This document shows positions 1 to 11,114 of a stretch of 64,000 nucleotides of DNA, piece by piece. The notes beneath the pieces were generated by a model. It did no database searches. It was not told the origin of the DNA and was given only the letters and a program-made list of their open reading frames with translations. The position numbers and the translations under genes are program-made. Every line of letters begins with the position of its first letter. The first letter of the stretch is position 1. The stretch covers positions 9,513,206 through 9,577,205 of the forward strand of contig JAVMKO010000020.1 in NCBI GenBank assembly GCA_032164245.1, given 5' to 3'. The DNA comes from Sternotherus odoratus (lineage: Eukaryota; Chordata; Testudines; Kinosternidae).

Positions 1-729
1 CAGCTGGCAGCCAGAAACTCTTACGCCCTTGGTGGACCACAGAGGGAGAATACAGGGGCAGTTGTCCTGACCTGTGACAAACACTATTAATTATTATGAG
101 TGTTATCTTAGTGGCTAGGAGCTCTAGTCTTGCACAAGGACCCCACTGTGCGAGGCAACATACAAAGTGATCTCAAGTAGCCGACGTGCATTTTAATGTC
201 TGCTGCAGAGTCGGGCACCCTTCGTAATGGTCAAACATTTCCATGGATTGGATTAATATAGAAGGGGATTTCGCTCTCACCACTAAAGATTGTTTAGAGT
301 TCCCCTTCAGGTTTTTTTTTTTTTTTAAATCAATTTAGGTCTTTAAAAACCTAGCAGAAATACCCTTAAAATGAGGAAGTCCCTTAAAATGAGGAAGCTT
401 CTGAAACAAGGAAGGCATTTAAAAAAAAAATCTAGTTTAGGCTCTTTATCTGCATTGTCGTGTGCAGCTTATGTAAGATGTGAGAGATTAGAAAGAATTT
501 CACCCCCAAGGAAAGTGTTCTAAGTTGTTTTCCCTTGCTCTGGTCAGTATCTCCACCCCCCCCCCCCCCCCCCCACACACACAGACCTCTCTCTAGTCCT
601 GGGTAAAACACAGCTATCAATGTCTTTTCTAGAGGCATCCTCTGCTGGGGAAATAAGCAGGCTCCCTTGGGTGGAGAAATGCCAGTCTGTACCCTCTGTG
701 GATATTGTAGTCTGGAGGGTCTGCCTCAC
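1..729. other. Intron 22 (partial)
   Basis: No exon is visible. It contains a diverged SINE-tail repeat near 88-170 (gcacaaggaccccactgtg followed by a degraded gtacaaag), an imperfect T run at 312-326, a tandem 18-bp duplication at 363-397 and a run of about 19 C at 556-574 that passes into (CA)n. Confidence 0.7.
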
Positions 730-864
730 CTCAAGTACAGTACCCGTGACTGGACGATGAATCGGAACAGATACTTCAAGGCCTTCAGGGCAGCGAACAG
801 TAATTCTGTCTTGCTGGAGTCATCTGCATTTCGTACGTAATAGTTCAGTACTCTGGTGAGTTTC
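730..864 (-). CDS. DOCK5: DOCK5 exon 22 (last exon in window)
   Basis: Residues 733-778: KLTRVLNYYVRNADDSSKTE, then LLFAALKALKYLFRFIVQSR and VLYL. The acceptor is CCTAAG and the donor GTGAGG; 135 nt, phase 2 to 2. The next exon of the family was not found in 1-729, so it lies to the left of the window. Confidence 0.97.
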
Positions 865-1646
865 CTTAGGAAAGGAAAAGAGGAGGAGAATAAATGCAAG
901 CTCTGAGCAACCAAGGATATATGTGAGGGATTGCTGAGAGCACAGCAGTCCCTGCTTCTGCCTATCCCTCGCTGCACTGCCAGGATCCAGCTCGCTGTTT
1001 GTAAACCCTTTGACACACAGAGTGTACGGCGAGGGCTGTATAATTCTCTAGTCTGCTTGGCCTCATGGGGGCGTCACGCCATAGAGCCAAGCTGGAAAGC
1101 GAGGCGAGGTAACAACACAGCGGAGACGCAGCCCATTCATAAATCAAACCAAAAAAAGGTTTATTTTTAGTAAGGAGCAGTGAGGATGTTGAATCCACCG
1201 CAAGCCAGGGGGAAAAAAATAACCTCTGCTGACAGTGATTGTACAGCAAGTGCAGAGGAAGAGAAGACAAACGTTCAAAGAGCTTCAAGAGGTCCAGGCA
1301 ATGCAGAGTCCCTCGGCAGCTGGTGAGGCAAAAGAAAGTGCTGGCTTTTATCATTCCAAGAGACAGGATCCCAGTAGAACAGGACACCGTTGTCAGTCGC
1401 TTGATTGGCTGCTTACAAAGGTGGTGCCAATGTTCTTCTATGGTTAAAATTAATTATTTCAATCAAATTATAATTTTCTTCTATTAGCAAGATGAACTCA
1501 GGGTGGAAACACATGGGTGTCCACACCCTCTCTCTCTCACCCACACACCTTAACCTCTATGCTGCCTTCGTCTCCAACACCCCATCTAGTCTACGCAGCA
1601 GCAAGAGATCATTGTGATAGCTAGGTTTGTGGTTACTGAGACTTAC

Positions 1647-1747
1647 ACATAAGCCAGGGTGGTGCTGAAGTGCTTGTAAATGTACGTTTCAAGGACAGGG
1701 TTGAAATGCTGGAACTTGATGTCTCCGATCAGAGAAATAATAAATAC
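1647..1747 (-). CDS. DOCK5: DOCK5 exon 21
   Basis: Residues 700-733: VFIISLIGDIKFQHFNPVLE, then TYIYKHFSTTLAY. The acceptor is GGGCAG and the donor GTAAGT; 101 nt, phase 0 to 2. A truncated PLE terminus starts about 25 bp upstream of the acceptor. Confidence 0.97.
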
Positions 1748-1772
1748 CTGCCCAAAACACAAAAGGAAACCA

Positions 1773-1829
1773 GTTTCAGAGTGGTAGCCGGGTTAGTCTG
1801 TATCAGCAAAAGCAACAAGGAGTCTGAAG
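1773..1829 (-). mobile_element. PLE terminus fragment
   Basis: tttcagagtggtagccgggt, then tagtctgtatcagcaaaagc and aacaaggagtc, is the complement of the PLE 3' end. It lies in intron 20, about 25 bp upstream of exon 21. Confidence 0.75.
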
Positions 1830-2222
1830 GACTGAACTGTGTGACCTTCACCTAACTGTCCTGCAATTTATTCTAATCATGTGCCATTTTGTTTTGCTCG
1901 TTGCTTTCTTTCTGTGTAAATTGCTTTGAGACCCACAGATGAAAAGTGTTATATGCAAGGAGTTTGGCATTATGTACAGGTCAGTCCCTGTTCTCATTAT
2001 ATTCATGGAAATGGCCATGGTACATCACACATCCTTGCCTTGCCTTAGCACCCAAAGACTCCTGACTAGTATAAACAGCATTTAAATATCATTTCCTATG
2101 TCTCAGAGAGTGAGACACCAATCAACAGTCCAGCGGAAGCAACGGGAACCAGAATGAAAAGACAGGCTGCAGAAATGGCTGAAATAAAGGTGCTTTGGGA
2201 TATGCAGATAACCACCACTCAC

Positions 2223-2312
2223 CAGTGCATCAAACACAAGGAAGTCGTAGGTTTCATTGTCGGACATCTCCATCATTATGTTGAAAAGTGCATCGAGTGT
2301 GTCTTGTAAAAA
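2223..2312 (-). CDS. DOCK5: DOCK5 exon 20
   Basis: Residues 670-699: [20 protein letters not shown], then [10 protein letters not shown]. The acceptor is CTCTAG and the donor GTGAGT; 90 nt, phase 0 to 0. Confidence 0.97.
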
Positions 2313-3069
2313 CTAGAGAGGGAAGATAACGGGGAAGCAGGAACAGAGGTTATTTCTGTTTTGATGCTGCTCAGCAATTCTCTCTTCTGTTCCCTTCCCC
2401 ACCCCCCAGGAGCTTAGGGAAAACAAAGGGCTTGATCCAGCCCAGCAAAGGTGTGAAAGCTGCATGTATACAAACAGGTAAAAAAAGGGATCAGTAGGAC
2501 AGGGAAGGCAAAGGATCCAACCATGCACTGCACACGCTGATACATCAGCCAAGCCACTCCTTCCTAGTAGTGGGAGCAAGGCCAATAAGTACTGAGTGAG
2601 CAACTCTCCAGCGTGAAGATCACACATAAGCCCACATCTGCCATGCCCTGCCCCCTTTCTATCTGGCACAGCGTCTGGCTGTGCACGGGGGCTTAGACCG
2701 AACTTTGCCCACACACCGCCTCTGCATGTCAACCTTGCAGCGGAGCATGTCAACCTTGTGCTCTGTGCCAACGGATCAAGGACAAGCCTTCCAAGCACAA
2801 CTTTCCTTTGGCAATCACCAGAAGTCCTGATGTTACAAACATGCCGCCCTTTACTTGAGCAGCTCAGCAAATAAAACAATTTTCAACTGACCTTCAAAGT
2901 GAACCCCGAGTTTCACAACCCCAGTGACCCAACATATCAATTATCCAAAGTTTTTTTTTTTGTTTTTTTTTTTAAAGTCTCTCAAAATCAGAATTTTATT
3001 TTCTTGGAAATTCCAGTTTTCAGCTGAATTCCTCCAGCCACTCAGACCAAAAGTTCTTTGGGGCACAGA

Positions 3070-3165
3070 ATGCCTTTTTCTTGAGTGTCTGTATAGCCCC
3101 TAGCTAAGTGGAGCCCCGATCCACGATCGGGGCCCTTAGACGCTACCAATAAATAAATAGTGATC
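3070..3165 (-). mobile_element. SINE-tail repeat
   Basis: gtctgtatagcccctagcta, then atcggggcccttagacgcta and ccaataaataaatagtgatc. It lies in intron 19. Confidence 0.6.
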
Positions 3166-3504
3166 AGCGTTTTCCTGTATATCATATTTTGCAAGAACTT
3201 GTCATGAATTCTCCCTACAGCCCCAATCTTGCATTAAAGTAGTGTTATGTTGCAACTTTCCGAAAGAGTATTTAGGTTTTGTTTCTAGCGCTGTGTATTT
3301 GTCAGGAACATAACGCCCCCTAAAACTCATTACTGTCCACGCTACCTCTGGACTTTTCACATCTGGAAACTACACATCTGTAAACTAGCATGCATGTTTT
3401 AAGCAAGTTAGCACACCCACTGGAATACTGAGATCACTGCCTATCATGCTGACCAGTCTTGTCTCATTGATTCCTTGTGCTCCCCTGTCTATCTGTATCC
3501 ATCT

Positions 3505-3784
3505 TAGGCCAGGTCTACACTGTGGGGGGAGGGTCGACCTAAGATACGCAACTTCAGCTATGCGAATAGTATCTTAGGTCGACTTACCTCTGTTTCCTCA
3601 TGGCGGTGAGTTGACCGCTGCTGTTCCCAGGTCAACACCGCTTCCACCTCTCATGGTGGTGGTGTTCTGGAGTTGACGGGGAGAGGGCTCGGGGACCAAT
3701 TTATCACATCTACACTAGACGTGATAAATCGATCCCCATTAACTTGATCACTACCCACCAATGCAGCAGGTAGTGTAGACATGA
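3505..3784. mobile_element. MITE with GTCTACACT ends, 280 bp
   Basis: The ends ggccaggtctacactg and gtagtgtagacatga are inverted. Inside lies a smaller palindrome, cctaagatac ... gtatcttagg (3538-3578), and a second pair, gtgataaatcgat with its imperfect partner. It lies in intron 19. Confidence 0.75.
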
Positions 3785-3811
3785 GTTTAGATTGGGACAG
3801 GGACTGTCCTT

Positions 3812-3955
3812 TTGTTCTGTGTTTCTATAGCGTCTAGCACAGTGGGGTCCTAGTCCATGACCAGAGTTCCTAGGCTCTATGGTCATACAAATAATATGGT
3901 CATGAATAAATACTATTACTACTACTACTACTAAGTAGTAGTGGTAGTAGTCAAG
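3812..3955 (-). mobile_element. SINE-tail repeat ending in a trinucleotide array
   Basis: gtgtttctatagcgtctagc, acagtggggtcctagtccat and gaataaatactattactact. It is followed by (ACT)n then (AGT)n at 3911-3951, so the microsatellite folds back on itself. It lies in intron 19. Confidence 0.65.
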
Positions 3956-4040
3956 GTTAAAAAGTTAAGCACATGTCTACGTGTTTGCAAGATCGGGACC
4001 TAAATCTCTACGTACACCAAGAGAAGATGTGATCTTGTAC

Positions 4041-4138
4041 CTTTACAATTTCTCCTCCTTCCACGTCCATTAGCTTCTTTAGGTTGTGCGCTATGTGCTG
4101 AGAATTAGAACGCCAATTCAACAAACCCAGCAGGTCAA
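4041..4138 (-). CDS. DOCK5: DOCK5 exon 19
   Basis: Residues 637-669: DLLGLLNWRSNSQHIAHNLK, then KLMDVEGGEIVK, the beginning of the helical armadillo-like region after DHR-1. The acceptor is TTGGTAG and the donor GTACAA; 98 nt, phase 1 to 0. Confidence 0.97.
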
Positions 4139-4979
4139 CTACCAAGGACAGAACAACAACAATTAGTGACCGATTTGCAAAGAACACCACAGCCGATTTA
4201 CCCTACTGGCTGCAGACCAATAAAGAAATGGAAATGCTGCTTATTTTTAGCATCAGCTTATAAGAAACGAGTCATACTACTTTGTAATGGCTGTTTTGAC
4301 TTTGCCAGAGTTGTCCTTGCTCTTAGAGGCACACCTATGCTTTTAAATCCTAGCACATAAAACATACCATTTTGCAGACTTCTCATTTACTAAAGAGGAC
4401 ACCCATAAGCTGGGAAATCCATCATACTGAATGACTTGACTGACAAATGTTCTTACATTTACTTCAGAAAAGAGTTTTCTGAATGCTTCTTAAAGATACA
4501 CTTTAAGCCTCTTAAGCAGCAAATGACGCTGTGGGCTTCATTGATCACAGCTCTGGACCATCCAGAGACATCAAATCCATTGACAGCCTGTGGTTGAGAT
4601 TTTCAAAACAGTCTAAGAGATTTAGACACATAGCCTCCATGAAAGCTACCAGCTGATGTGTGTATAAATCCCCTAGATTGCTCTGAAGATCTCAACCACA
4701 GTCTGCAAATAAACTTGATCCCTACCTTTTAAAGGAAGAGCAGGCACATAATATGCAATCAAGACACAGAAGGCCAAATTTAGAGTCTAAAGGAAGTCTG
4801 AGTTGGCATATTTTACACTCTCTCCACCTCAAAACCACAGAGTATGTTATATTATGATTCCCCTTCTAGACTGAGACTGACAGTCTCACAGTCACTTACT
4901 AATGTGTGAACTACCCCCACATATATATTTTACCCATCACCACTGATTTTGGCCCCGTCTCCAATTGAATACTTCTAAA

Positions 4980-5836
4980 ATGTGCAGCTAACACGAAGCT
5001 GAGAGACGTGGCAAGCATGTTAGAGGACAGGATGAGAATTCAAAATGACCTTGACAAATTTGAGAACAGGGCTGAATTCAACAAGATGCAGTTCAGTAGA
5101 GACAAGAACAAAATATTTCACTTAGGAAGGACAAATCAAATGCACAACTACAAAATGGGGACTAACTGGCTAGGTGGTGGTTCCGCTGAAAACATCTGGC
5201 AGGGATAGTGGATCACAAATTGAAGACAAGTCAACAATGTGTTGCAGCCATGAAAAAGGCGAATGTTCTGGAGTGAATTAACTGGGGTGTCGTACAGAAG
5301 AGGTAACTGTCCCTGGGGTGACGCCTGGAGTAGTGTGTCCAATTCTGGACAACACACTTTAGGAAAGATGTGGAATAAATGGAGAGATTCCAGAGGAGAG
5401 CAACAAAAAGGAGCAAAGGTTAGAAACCCTGACCTATGAGGAATGGTTAAAAAACAGGGCATTTTTAGTTTTGAGAGAAGACAACTAACAGGGGACCTGA
5501 TAACAGCCTACAAATATGTTAAGTGCTGTTATAAAGAGGACTGATCAATTGTTCACTACGTGTACTGAAGGTAGGACAAGTAGTAATGGGTTTAAGCTGT
5601 AGCAGCGGAGATTTAGGTTAGATATTAGGAAAAACCTTCTAACTTCATGGGTAGTTAAGCTCTGGAATAGGCTTCCAAGGGATGTGGTGGAATCCCCATC
5701 ATTGGAGGTAGTTAAGTATAGGTTGGACAAACACCTGTCTGGGATGGTCTAGGTTTACCTGATCCTGCCTCAGCGTACAGTGCTGGACGTGACAACTTCT
5801 CAAGGTCCCTTCCAGACCCACATTTCTATGATTCAT
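4980..5836 (+). mobile_element. CR1 LINE 3' region
   Basis: About 850 bp of the 3' part of a CR1 element. Landmarks are acacgaagctgagagacgtg, aacaggggacctgataacag, agcggagatttaggttagat, aggcttccaagggatgtggt and the terminal catttctatgattc. The 66-codon ORF at 5008-5208 is a decayed remnant. It lies in intron 18, antisense to DOCK5. Confidence 0.88.
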
Positions 5837-6023
5837 GCTGGAAGACCAGAAGAAAATCGCTCTACTTGCTTACAGGAAGGTGTAAGAAGGTGCAGGTTAA
5901 AGTAACTTCCAACTTAATAGCATCTAAGAGAGTCTGTGTGTAAGGCATAGGGTCTAGTTCACCTGGCAGACAGTTCTCCCAGTACAGCAAGGCACACACA
6001 CCACTGCTTAGTTTCAGACCTAC

Positions 6024-6213
6024 CGTTCTGGGTCAGTTTGGTGGAGCAGATAAGAGTGCCGATCTGGAAGCTGTCCTTTGTGCTGTCTTTAGTGGGCGTG
6101 AAGTTGGCCAAGTGGTGCAGGTTTTTGCCTGGAGGGCCATCCTTCTCCTCCTCTACTTTGGTGCCAGGAAGAGTTAAGTAGAATTTAGCGTCTTCCATTT
6201 TCTTGTTATCTCC
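6024..6213 (-). CDS. DOCK5: DOCK5 exon 18 (end of DHR-1)
   Basis: Residues 574-637, the longest exon here (190 nt). GDNKKMEDAKFYLTLPGTK is well conserved. The following VEEEKDGPPGKNLHHLANF is the most divergent stretch of the window compared with mammalian DOCK5. Conservation returns at STKDSFQIGTLICSTKLTQN. The acceptor is CAACAG and the donor GTAGGT; phase 0 to 1. Confidence 0.96.
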
Positions 6214-6409
6214 CTGTTGATAGAACATAGTTGTGGCAGGGGAGGAGGGGACCTGGTGATTTCAGATACTGATAATACTCCATCTTGCCCCTGTCCACAT
6301 AAGAGGCAGGCACTCATTAGCTACGTATGATCTCCAACACAGCAGCAGACGGTTGTGTATGGAAAAAGCACATTCTATCCATGGCACTTATCTGGCCTCC
6401 ATCCTCAGA

Positions 6410-6605
6410 GTATCTGAGCACCTCGCAATTTTCTAATGTATTTATCTTCTCAGCACCCTGGTGGGGGTAGGAAAGTGCTGTAATCCCCCCATTTTACAGA
6501 TGGGGAACTGAGATATTAAGTGATTTCCCTCTAAAACAGGAGCTTGTACCTGGATCTCCCAAGTCCTAGATTAGTACCCTCACCACCGGACCAGCTTTTC
6601 TCTCT
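6410..6605 (-). mobile_element. SINE, reverse orientation
   Basis: cccattttacagatggggaa, ctgagatattaagtgatttc, ctggatctcccaagtcctag and ccctcaccaccggaccagct. It lies in intron 17, about 200 bp upstream of exon 18. Confidence 0.78.
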
Positions 6606-6637
6606 ACATATTGTAGTTTATCTATAGTCAGTCTCAG

Positions 6638-6785
6638 GAATACAGGAACTATATCTGAATAGACCCGTGGCCCATCCAGTCCAGCATCCCATCTCTGACA
6701 GTGGCCAGTGCCAGATGCTTCAAACGAAGGAACAAGAAACTCATAATGGAATAGCCTGTCCACAGGGAAACCTTCCCAAGGGTCA
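6638..6785 (+). mobile_element. CR1 LINE fragment
   Basis: gacccgtggcccatccagtc, cagcatcccatctctgacag and tggccagtgccagatgcttc match the 20.3-kb CR1 copy. It lies in intron 17. Confidence 0.75.
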
Positions 6786-7040
6786 GATGGTTCTGTTTAC
6801 AAACTGAAATATGAGCTTCTCTCTCTCTCTGATAAATTTGATCCTATCTCATGATACCATGGAAGTTAACGTGGTAGTAATGCACTTCATAAATGCACTG
6901 TAGTTATACTACATTATAAAAAACTAATAACATTCCAGTACTGGGAGATTTCACTCTGCGAGTCGCTATTAAATTTGCTTTGTCAGTGCAGTTTATAATG
7001 TGTAGATTAGAGAGGTTTTACAGTCACTTTAATACCCTTA

Positions 7041-7168
7041 ATGCATCTGATGAAGTGGGTATTCACCCATGAAAACTTATGCTCCAAAACACACCTGTTA
7101 GTCTAAGGTGCCACAGGACTCTGTCACTTTTTCAGATCCAGACTAACACGGCTACCCCTCTGATATTT
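7041..7168 (+). mobile_element. PLE terminus (subfamily with TCCAGACTAACACGG end)
   Basis: gcatctgatgaagtgggtat, acttatgctccaaaacacac, ttagtctaaggtgccacagg and ccagactaacacggctaccc, in that order. It contains a hammerhead-like core: CTGATGA at 7047-7053 and GAAA at 7071-7074. It lies in intron 17. Confidence 0.85.
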
Positions 7169-7621
7169 AATACCCTTGTGATTCTCTGCAGTGGTTAACT
7201 TTCTGTTACTGTGACTGAAAACCCTGTATCTCTCCCTTGTCAAAGGCAGCTCCTCCTAAAGGCAGAAAGGGAAAAGATGTCACTCCATGCCCCTTCTCTA
7301 CAGGCGGTCTGGGCTACAGAGCCAAATATAGCAAAAAATTAAATGGATTCACAAGCTACTACAAGAATGTATCAGACCTGTGTCAAAGTGATCAGAGATC
7401 CGCCCAGTGCAACCTTATTTAATGGTGGCTTATCCTGACCACAAATTAGTGTGTCAATCGTTCTGAGAGCTAGCGGTTAACAGGCTGAACGGGATCTTTG
7501 CATTGGTGAGTAAAATAGGGCTTGTGTTACCACGAGACTACACACATGGCTGGGAAAGACGTTTCAACTGGTAAAACTAGCACAAGGATTGCACAACCAC
7601 AGGGTTTCCCCCCTGAACTAC

Positions 7622-7725
7622 CTTGTAAATGACCAAATTGTGTTTGCCATCCTGCAGAGTTGTTCCATCCACATTCATCAGTTTCACAAAGGCCACTCCA
7701 AATGCTCTCTCCGATTTATCCCTGG
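7622..7725 (-). CDS. DOCK5: DOCK5 exon 17 (DHR-1)
   Basis: Residues 539-573: RDKSERAFGVAFVKLMNVDG, then TTLQDGKHNLVIYK. FGVAFVKLM is typical of DHR-1. The acceptor is TTTGCAG and the donor GTAGTT, which is weak; 104 nt, phase 1 to 0. Confidence 0.97.
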
Positions 7726-8139
7726 CTGCAAAGAGAAAGCACATAACCTTCACTAAGAGGGGATTCTAGTCTGTCTCTTGGCTTATCTCCCAGCTCCCAA
7801 CCCATGGGAAGTTTTCTTTGTTACTCGCTGCTACCAAGGAACAAAGCAAGAGTAATAACTTCGGTTTCAAAAGCACTATTTCATTGCATCACACCTCAAG
7901 GGATATTAGACCATTTTTACAATAAGAGAGGAACGCTTCCTTGTTAAGGCCTCATTATTTCCAAATGTTCAGTGGGTAGAAGCAAGGAGAAAGGCACTGC
8001 AATTTGCATCCCTACAGAGGGGCATGCAATTCTGCATAGAGGTTTAGGCTGACATTTTCCAAAGATGCCTAATTTTAATGATAATGGAGCCTTCAAATCA
8101 CTTAGGCAGTTTTGCGAATCACAGCCTTAAATGTCAATG

Positions 8140-8265
8140 TATTTGTTATTTGTATTCCAATAGCAGAGCTCTGGTCAGAGCCCATGGCCCCATTTTGCTA
8201 GGCACTGTACAAATACAGAACAAAGAGATGCTCTCTGCCCCAAGGAGCCTACAATCACTGGTACA
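8140..8265 (+). mobile_element. SINE-tail repeat
   Basis: gttatttgtattccaatagc, cattttgctaggcactgtac, aaatacagaacaaagagatg and ccaaggagcctacaatc. It lies in intron 16. Confidence 0.68.
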
Positions 8266-8887
8266 TGTAAGCACAGGAATTGTGAATGCAAATGAATGTG
8301 TTTCTGAACGCGTACCTACTGCCTCTATCTTTGCAAATCTGGCACAACATCTTGCCTTTAACTCAATGGTAAATAGCTCCCTGAGATTTCTGGCTATTTA
8401 ACTTTCTTATTAGCCTCTCGTGAACTTGATCTAAAGTCCTCCTGCAACAAGGCCATCAAGACCTGAGTCATAGTGCAGTCTGGCGCTTTAAGGTTCAAAT
8501 CACGATATCCCCCCATTTGCATGCGTCATTCCCATTTCCTGCTTCCAATCAGGAAGCAGAAATGCCGAAACACACCAAGAAAGGCTGCTGCTGCAGAATT
8601 TCCACCCAGAATCAGAAGCCAAAGTGCTGGAAATCCAGTTTTCTTGGAACAGCAGCCCAGGTTTGCTCACCCATTACGTTGAGGGGGCTCATCAGAAAGC
8701 ATTCCCTTGCTTGTCCAGGCCAATCCCAAACTCTGAACCATCCCCTTCCCAACAGACAAGTTAGGAGGAAGGCTGAATGCTGACTCCATCTTTGCGGGAT
8801 GCTCAGGAACACATCTAGGCTATAAAGTGTACAATATACACGGGGGGTGGGAGGGGAACCTGCCCGATCTCTGCTTGGAGTACTTAC

Positions 8888-8960
8888 ATTCCTGTGATGA
8901 TCGGTGACGGAATGTAAACCTCAAATGGCAACGACTGACCTCTTCAATTGCAATAGACAC
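8888..8960 (-). CDS. DOCK5: DOCK5 exon 16 (DHR-1)
   Basis: Residues 515-539: VSIAIEEVSRCHLRFTFRHR, then SSQE. HLRFTFRHRSS is the core DHR-1 motif of the family. The acceptor is GTTCAG and the donor GTAAGTA; 73 nt, phase 0 to 1. Confidence 0.97.
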
Positions 8961-9104
8961 CTGAACATTATATAACAGTGAGAGGTCAAATCGAACAACA
9001 ATTAGGGCTTCTCGGGTGTCTTTCATTAGGAGGAACACAAAATAGTTTACAAACACTAACAAAGCAAGTTTCATAACATGCCCCAACCCCTAACCCCAAA
9101 GCTT

Positions 9105-9215
9105 TATCAGCATTTTGCAGATGGGACAAGTACAGCTAGAGAGATGAAGGACCTTACCCAATGTAACTCATCAGTAGAAAAATCAGAGAGAATCCAGAAG
9201 TTCTTGTCCCTGGCC
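9105..9215 (-). mobile_element. SINE fragment, reverse
   Basis: cattttgcagatgggacaag, then gaaggaccttacccaatgta. It lies in intron 15. Confidence 0.55.
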
Positions 9216-10045
9216 CTACATCTGAAAACTCATCTCTAATGCTGTTTAAGATCTTCAAAGGATCACAGGGAATTCAACATGCAAATGCCACTGAAGCTGA
9301 ATGAGATTTGAGTGTTCAACTCCCATAGGCCCTTTTGAAAACGTTACCCCCAATGCACTTTGCACTATCTTAATGAAAACAGTTGTTAAAGCCGTTCAGC
9401 CTTGAATCCATTGGTACCTAGGTATTTAAATTACTCTGTGCATGTGTTCACATGTGCACATACACACACATGCACAAATATACATGCATTTGTAATTTGT
9501 GTTACTGGGAAAGCTCTTCTCAGATGCAGCATGGCAGGTGGCCAGTTGGCTTGGCCAGGGTTACGCAATCAGAGCTTCAATAATGCCGGGAATCCAGCAA
9601 CCTCTCTCTCTTCCACCACGGAAAACGTTTAGGAAGTAAATGGACAGTTTCAAGGCTTTATTTTTCCAAGATTCCAAGGCAGAAAAAAGGCCTGTTTTTT
9701 CCATTTCAGAGACACCCGCCCGCCCCCCCCCCCCATCCGATTCAGATCAGCATTTAAACCCTTCAGCTATCCCAAAGGTACCCTGCTTCTGTCTACAGCA
9801 AGGGTGAGGATGGTTTTTAGAAGCAAACAACAGATCCAGTGAAGATACCTCTTCTAGCAAACCCTTCAGCTGCATCTGAAAGTGGACCAAAGTTCTGTTT
9901 GCTAGAAGACCAGACAACACTGTGTCTCTAGACCACATAGGACAATATGCTATTCTACGTGTTCTCTGCTGATTCAAAGTGTGTTGATTAGTCCTGTTCT
10001 TCAGGCTCCATGTGAAGGGAGCAGGAGTCTAAAATGCGCACTCAC

Positions 10046-10144
10046 CTTTACAGTTTCATACCAACAAGGCTGCTTGACTTGATAGTAAACAACGGACTTG
10101 TATTCAGAGATCCCTTCATAACCAGCACCTGGATGGATAGCTTT
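10046..10144 (-). CDS. DOCK5: DOCK5 exon 15 (DHR-1)
   Basis: Residues 482-514: [20 protein letters not shown], then [13 protein letters not shown]. The [19 protein letters not shown] block is a DHR-1 hallmark. The acceptor is CCAAAG after a C/T-rich tract and the donor GTGAGT; 99 nt, phase 0 to 0. Confidence 0.97.
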
Positions 10145-10634
10145 CTTTGGGGGGAAAAAGACAAGCAGAAGGTGAAGATCAAATAAAGTCAGGGAAAAAT
10201 ACATAGGGTAAAATATTCAAAAAGCGTTTAAGTGATTTAGGAGCTCAAGTCCCACTTTCAAAAGAGACAGGCATGTAGGAGCTGAAATCATTTTTGAAAA
10301 TGGGACTTCGTCATCTAAGTCATTTCGGTGCTTTTGGAAAATGTTACTTCTAACCAAAGATTTCCTTACATCAATATTACTGTGTAAGTTCAGTAGGACT
10401 GAGTCCTAAAATTCATTGGATAAGAGACTGGAATAATCTAGGGTTATACAGAGACCTAACACTCAGCCTGCAGACACCTTTGTGTGACACACTTGTTTAT
10501 TTTGGTAAATTACTATCAAGACTACAATCTAGTCTCCAGCTGCCAAGGTATGCAAACTTCAGCTGCACTCCAGCACTTGAGTTTCCTATGTGACTGACTG
10601 AACCTTAAGACTCAAGTTTGGAGGACAAAAAATA

Positions 10635-10720
10635 AAAGTAGCAGAGGTAAGAACAGAACCCAGGAGTCCTGAGTCCCAGAACCATGGTATAAGCACTACA
10701 CTACACCGCACTCACCTTAC
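10635..10720 (-). mobile_element. SINE fragment, reverse
   Basis: aacagaacccaggagtcctg, then atggtataagcactacacta. It lies in intron 14. Confidence 0.58.
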
Positions 10721-10989
10721 CTATCTCCTATTGATGTCTGAGGTGGAAAAGATTCATCATGTCATCTAATCCATCCTTCAACCAATGCAGGTGTGTCCAT
10801 TACATTTTTTATTGCTTTTCCCAGCACTGCAATCTCAGAGATCCCCTAGAATTTCCTTAAGTGAACAGTCACACAGTCCTTGCACATTGGCTCTCCACAA
10901 GGGCCTTCTCAGCTGGAGATCCTGCAGCAGCCTGCTACATACATAAAGCAACACCTTTGTCACCCACCACCCAAACGGGTCCACCTTAC

Positions 10990-11114
10990 CTCCAAGAGGT
11001 TGCCATCTTCATCATGCACAGACACGGTGACCTCTACATTCTTGGGAGTCTTCTTCTTCCCTTTGTCAAACTCCCCTTGTATCAGAGTGATGTAGATGTC
11101 ATTTCGAACATCAC
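10990..11114 (-). CDS. DOCK5: DOCK5 exon 14 (DHR-1 start)
   Basis: Residues 440-481: [20 protein letters not shown], then [20 protein letters not shown] and E. This is the first part of the DHR-1 (C2-like) domain, which in DOCK-A proteins binds PtdIns(3,4,5)P3 and brings the exchange factor to the membrane. [11 protein letters not shown] is the family's opening motif. The acceptor is TTTCAG and the donor GTAAGG; 125 nt, phase 1 to 0. Confidence 0.97.

Noticed and set aside
1..729. DOCK5 exon 23
   Set aside because: I looked for the next expected protein segment on the minus strand and did not find it.
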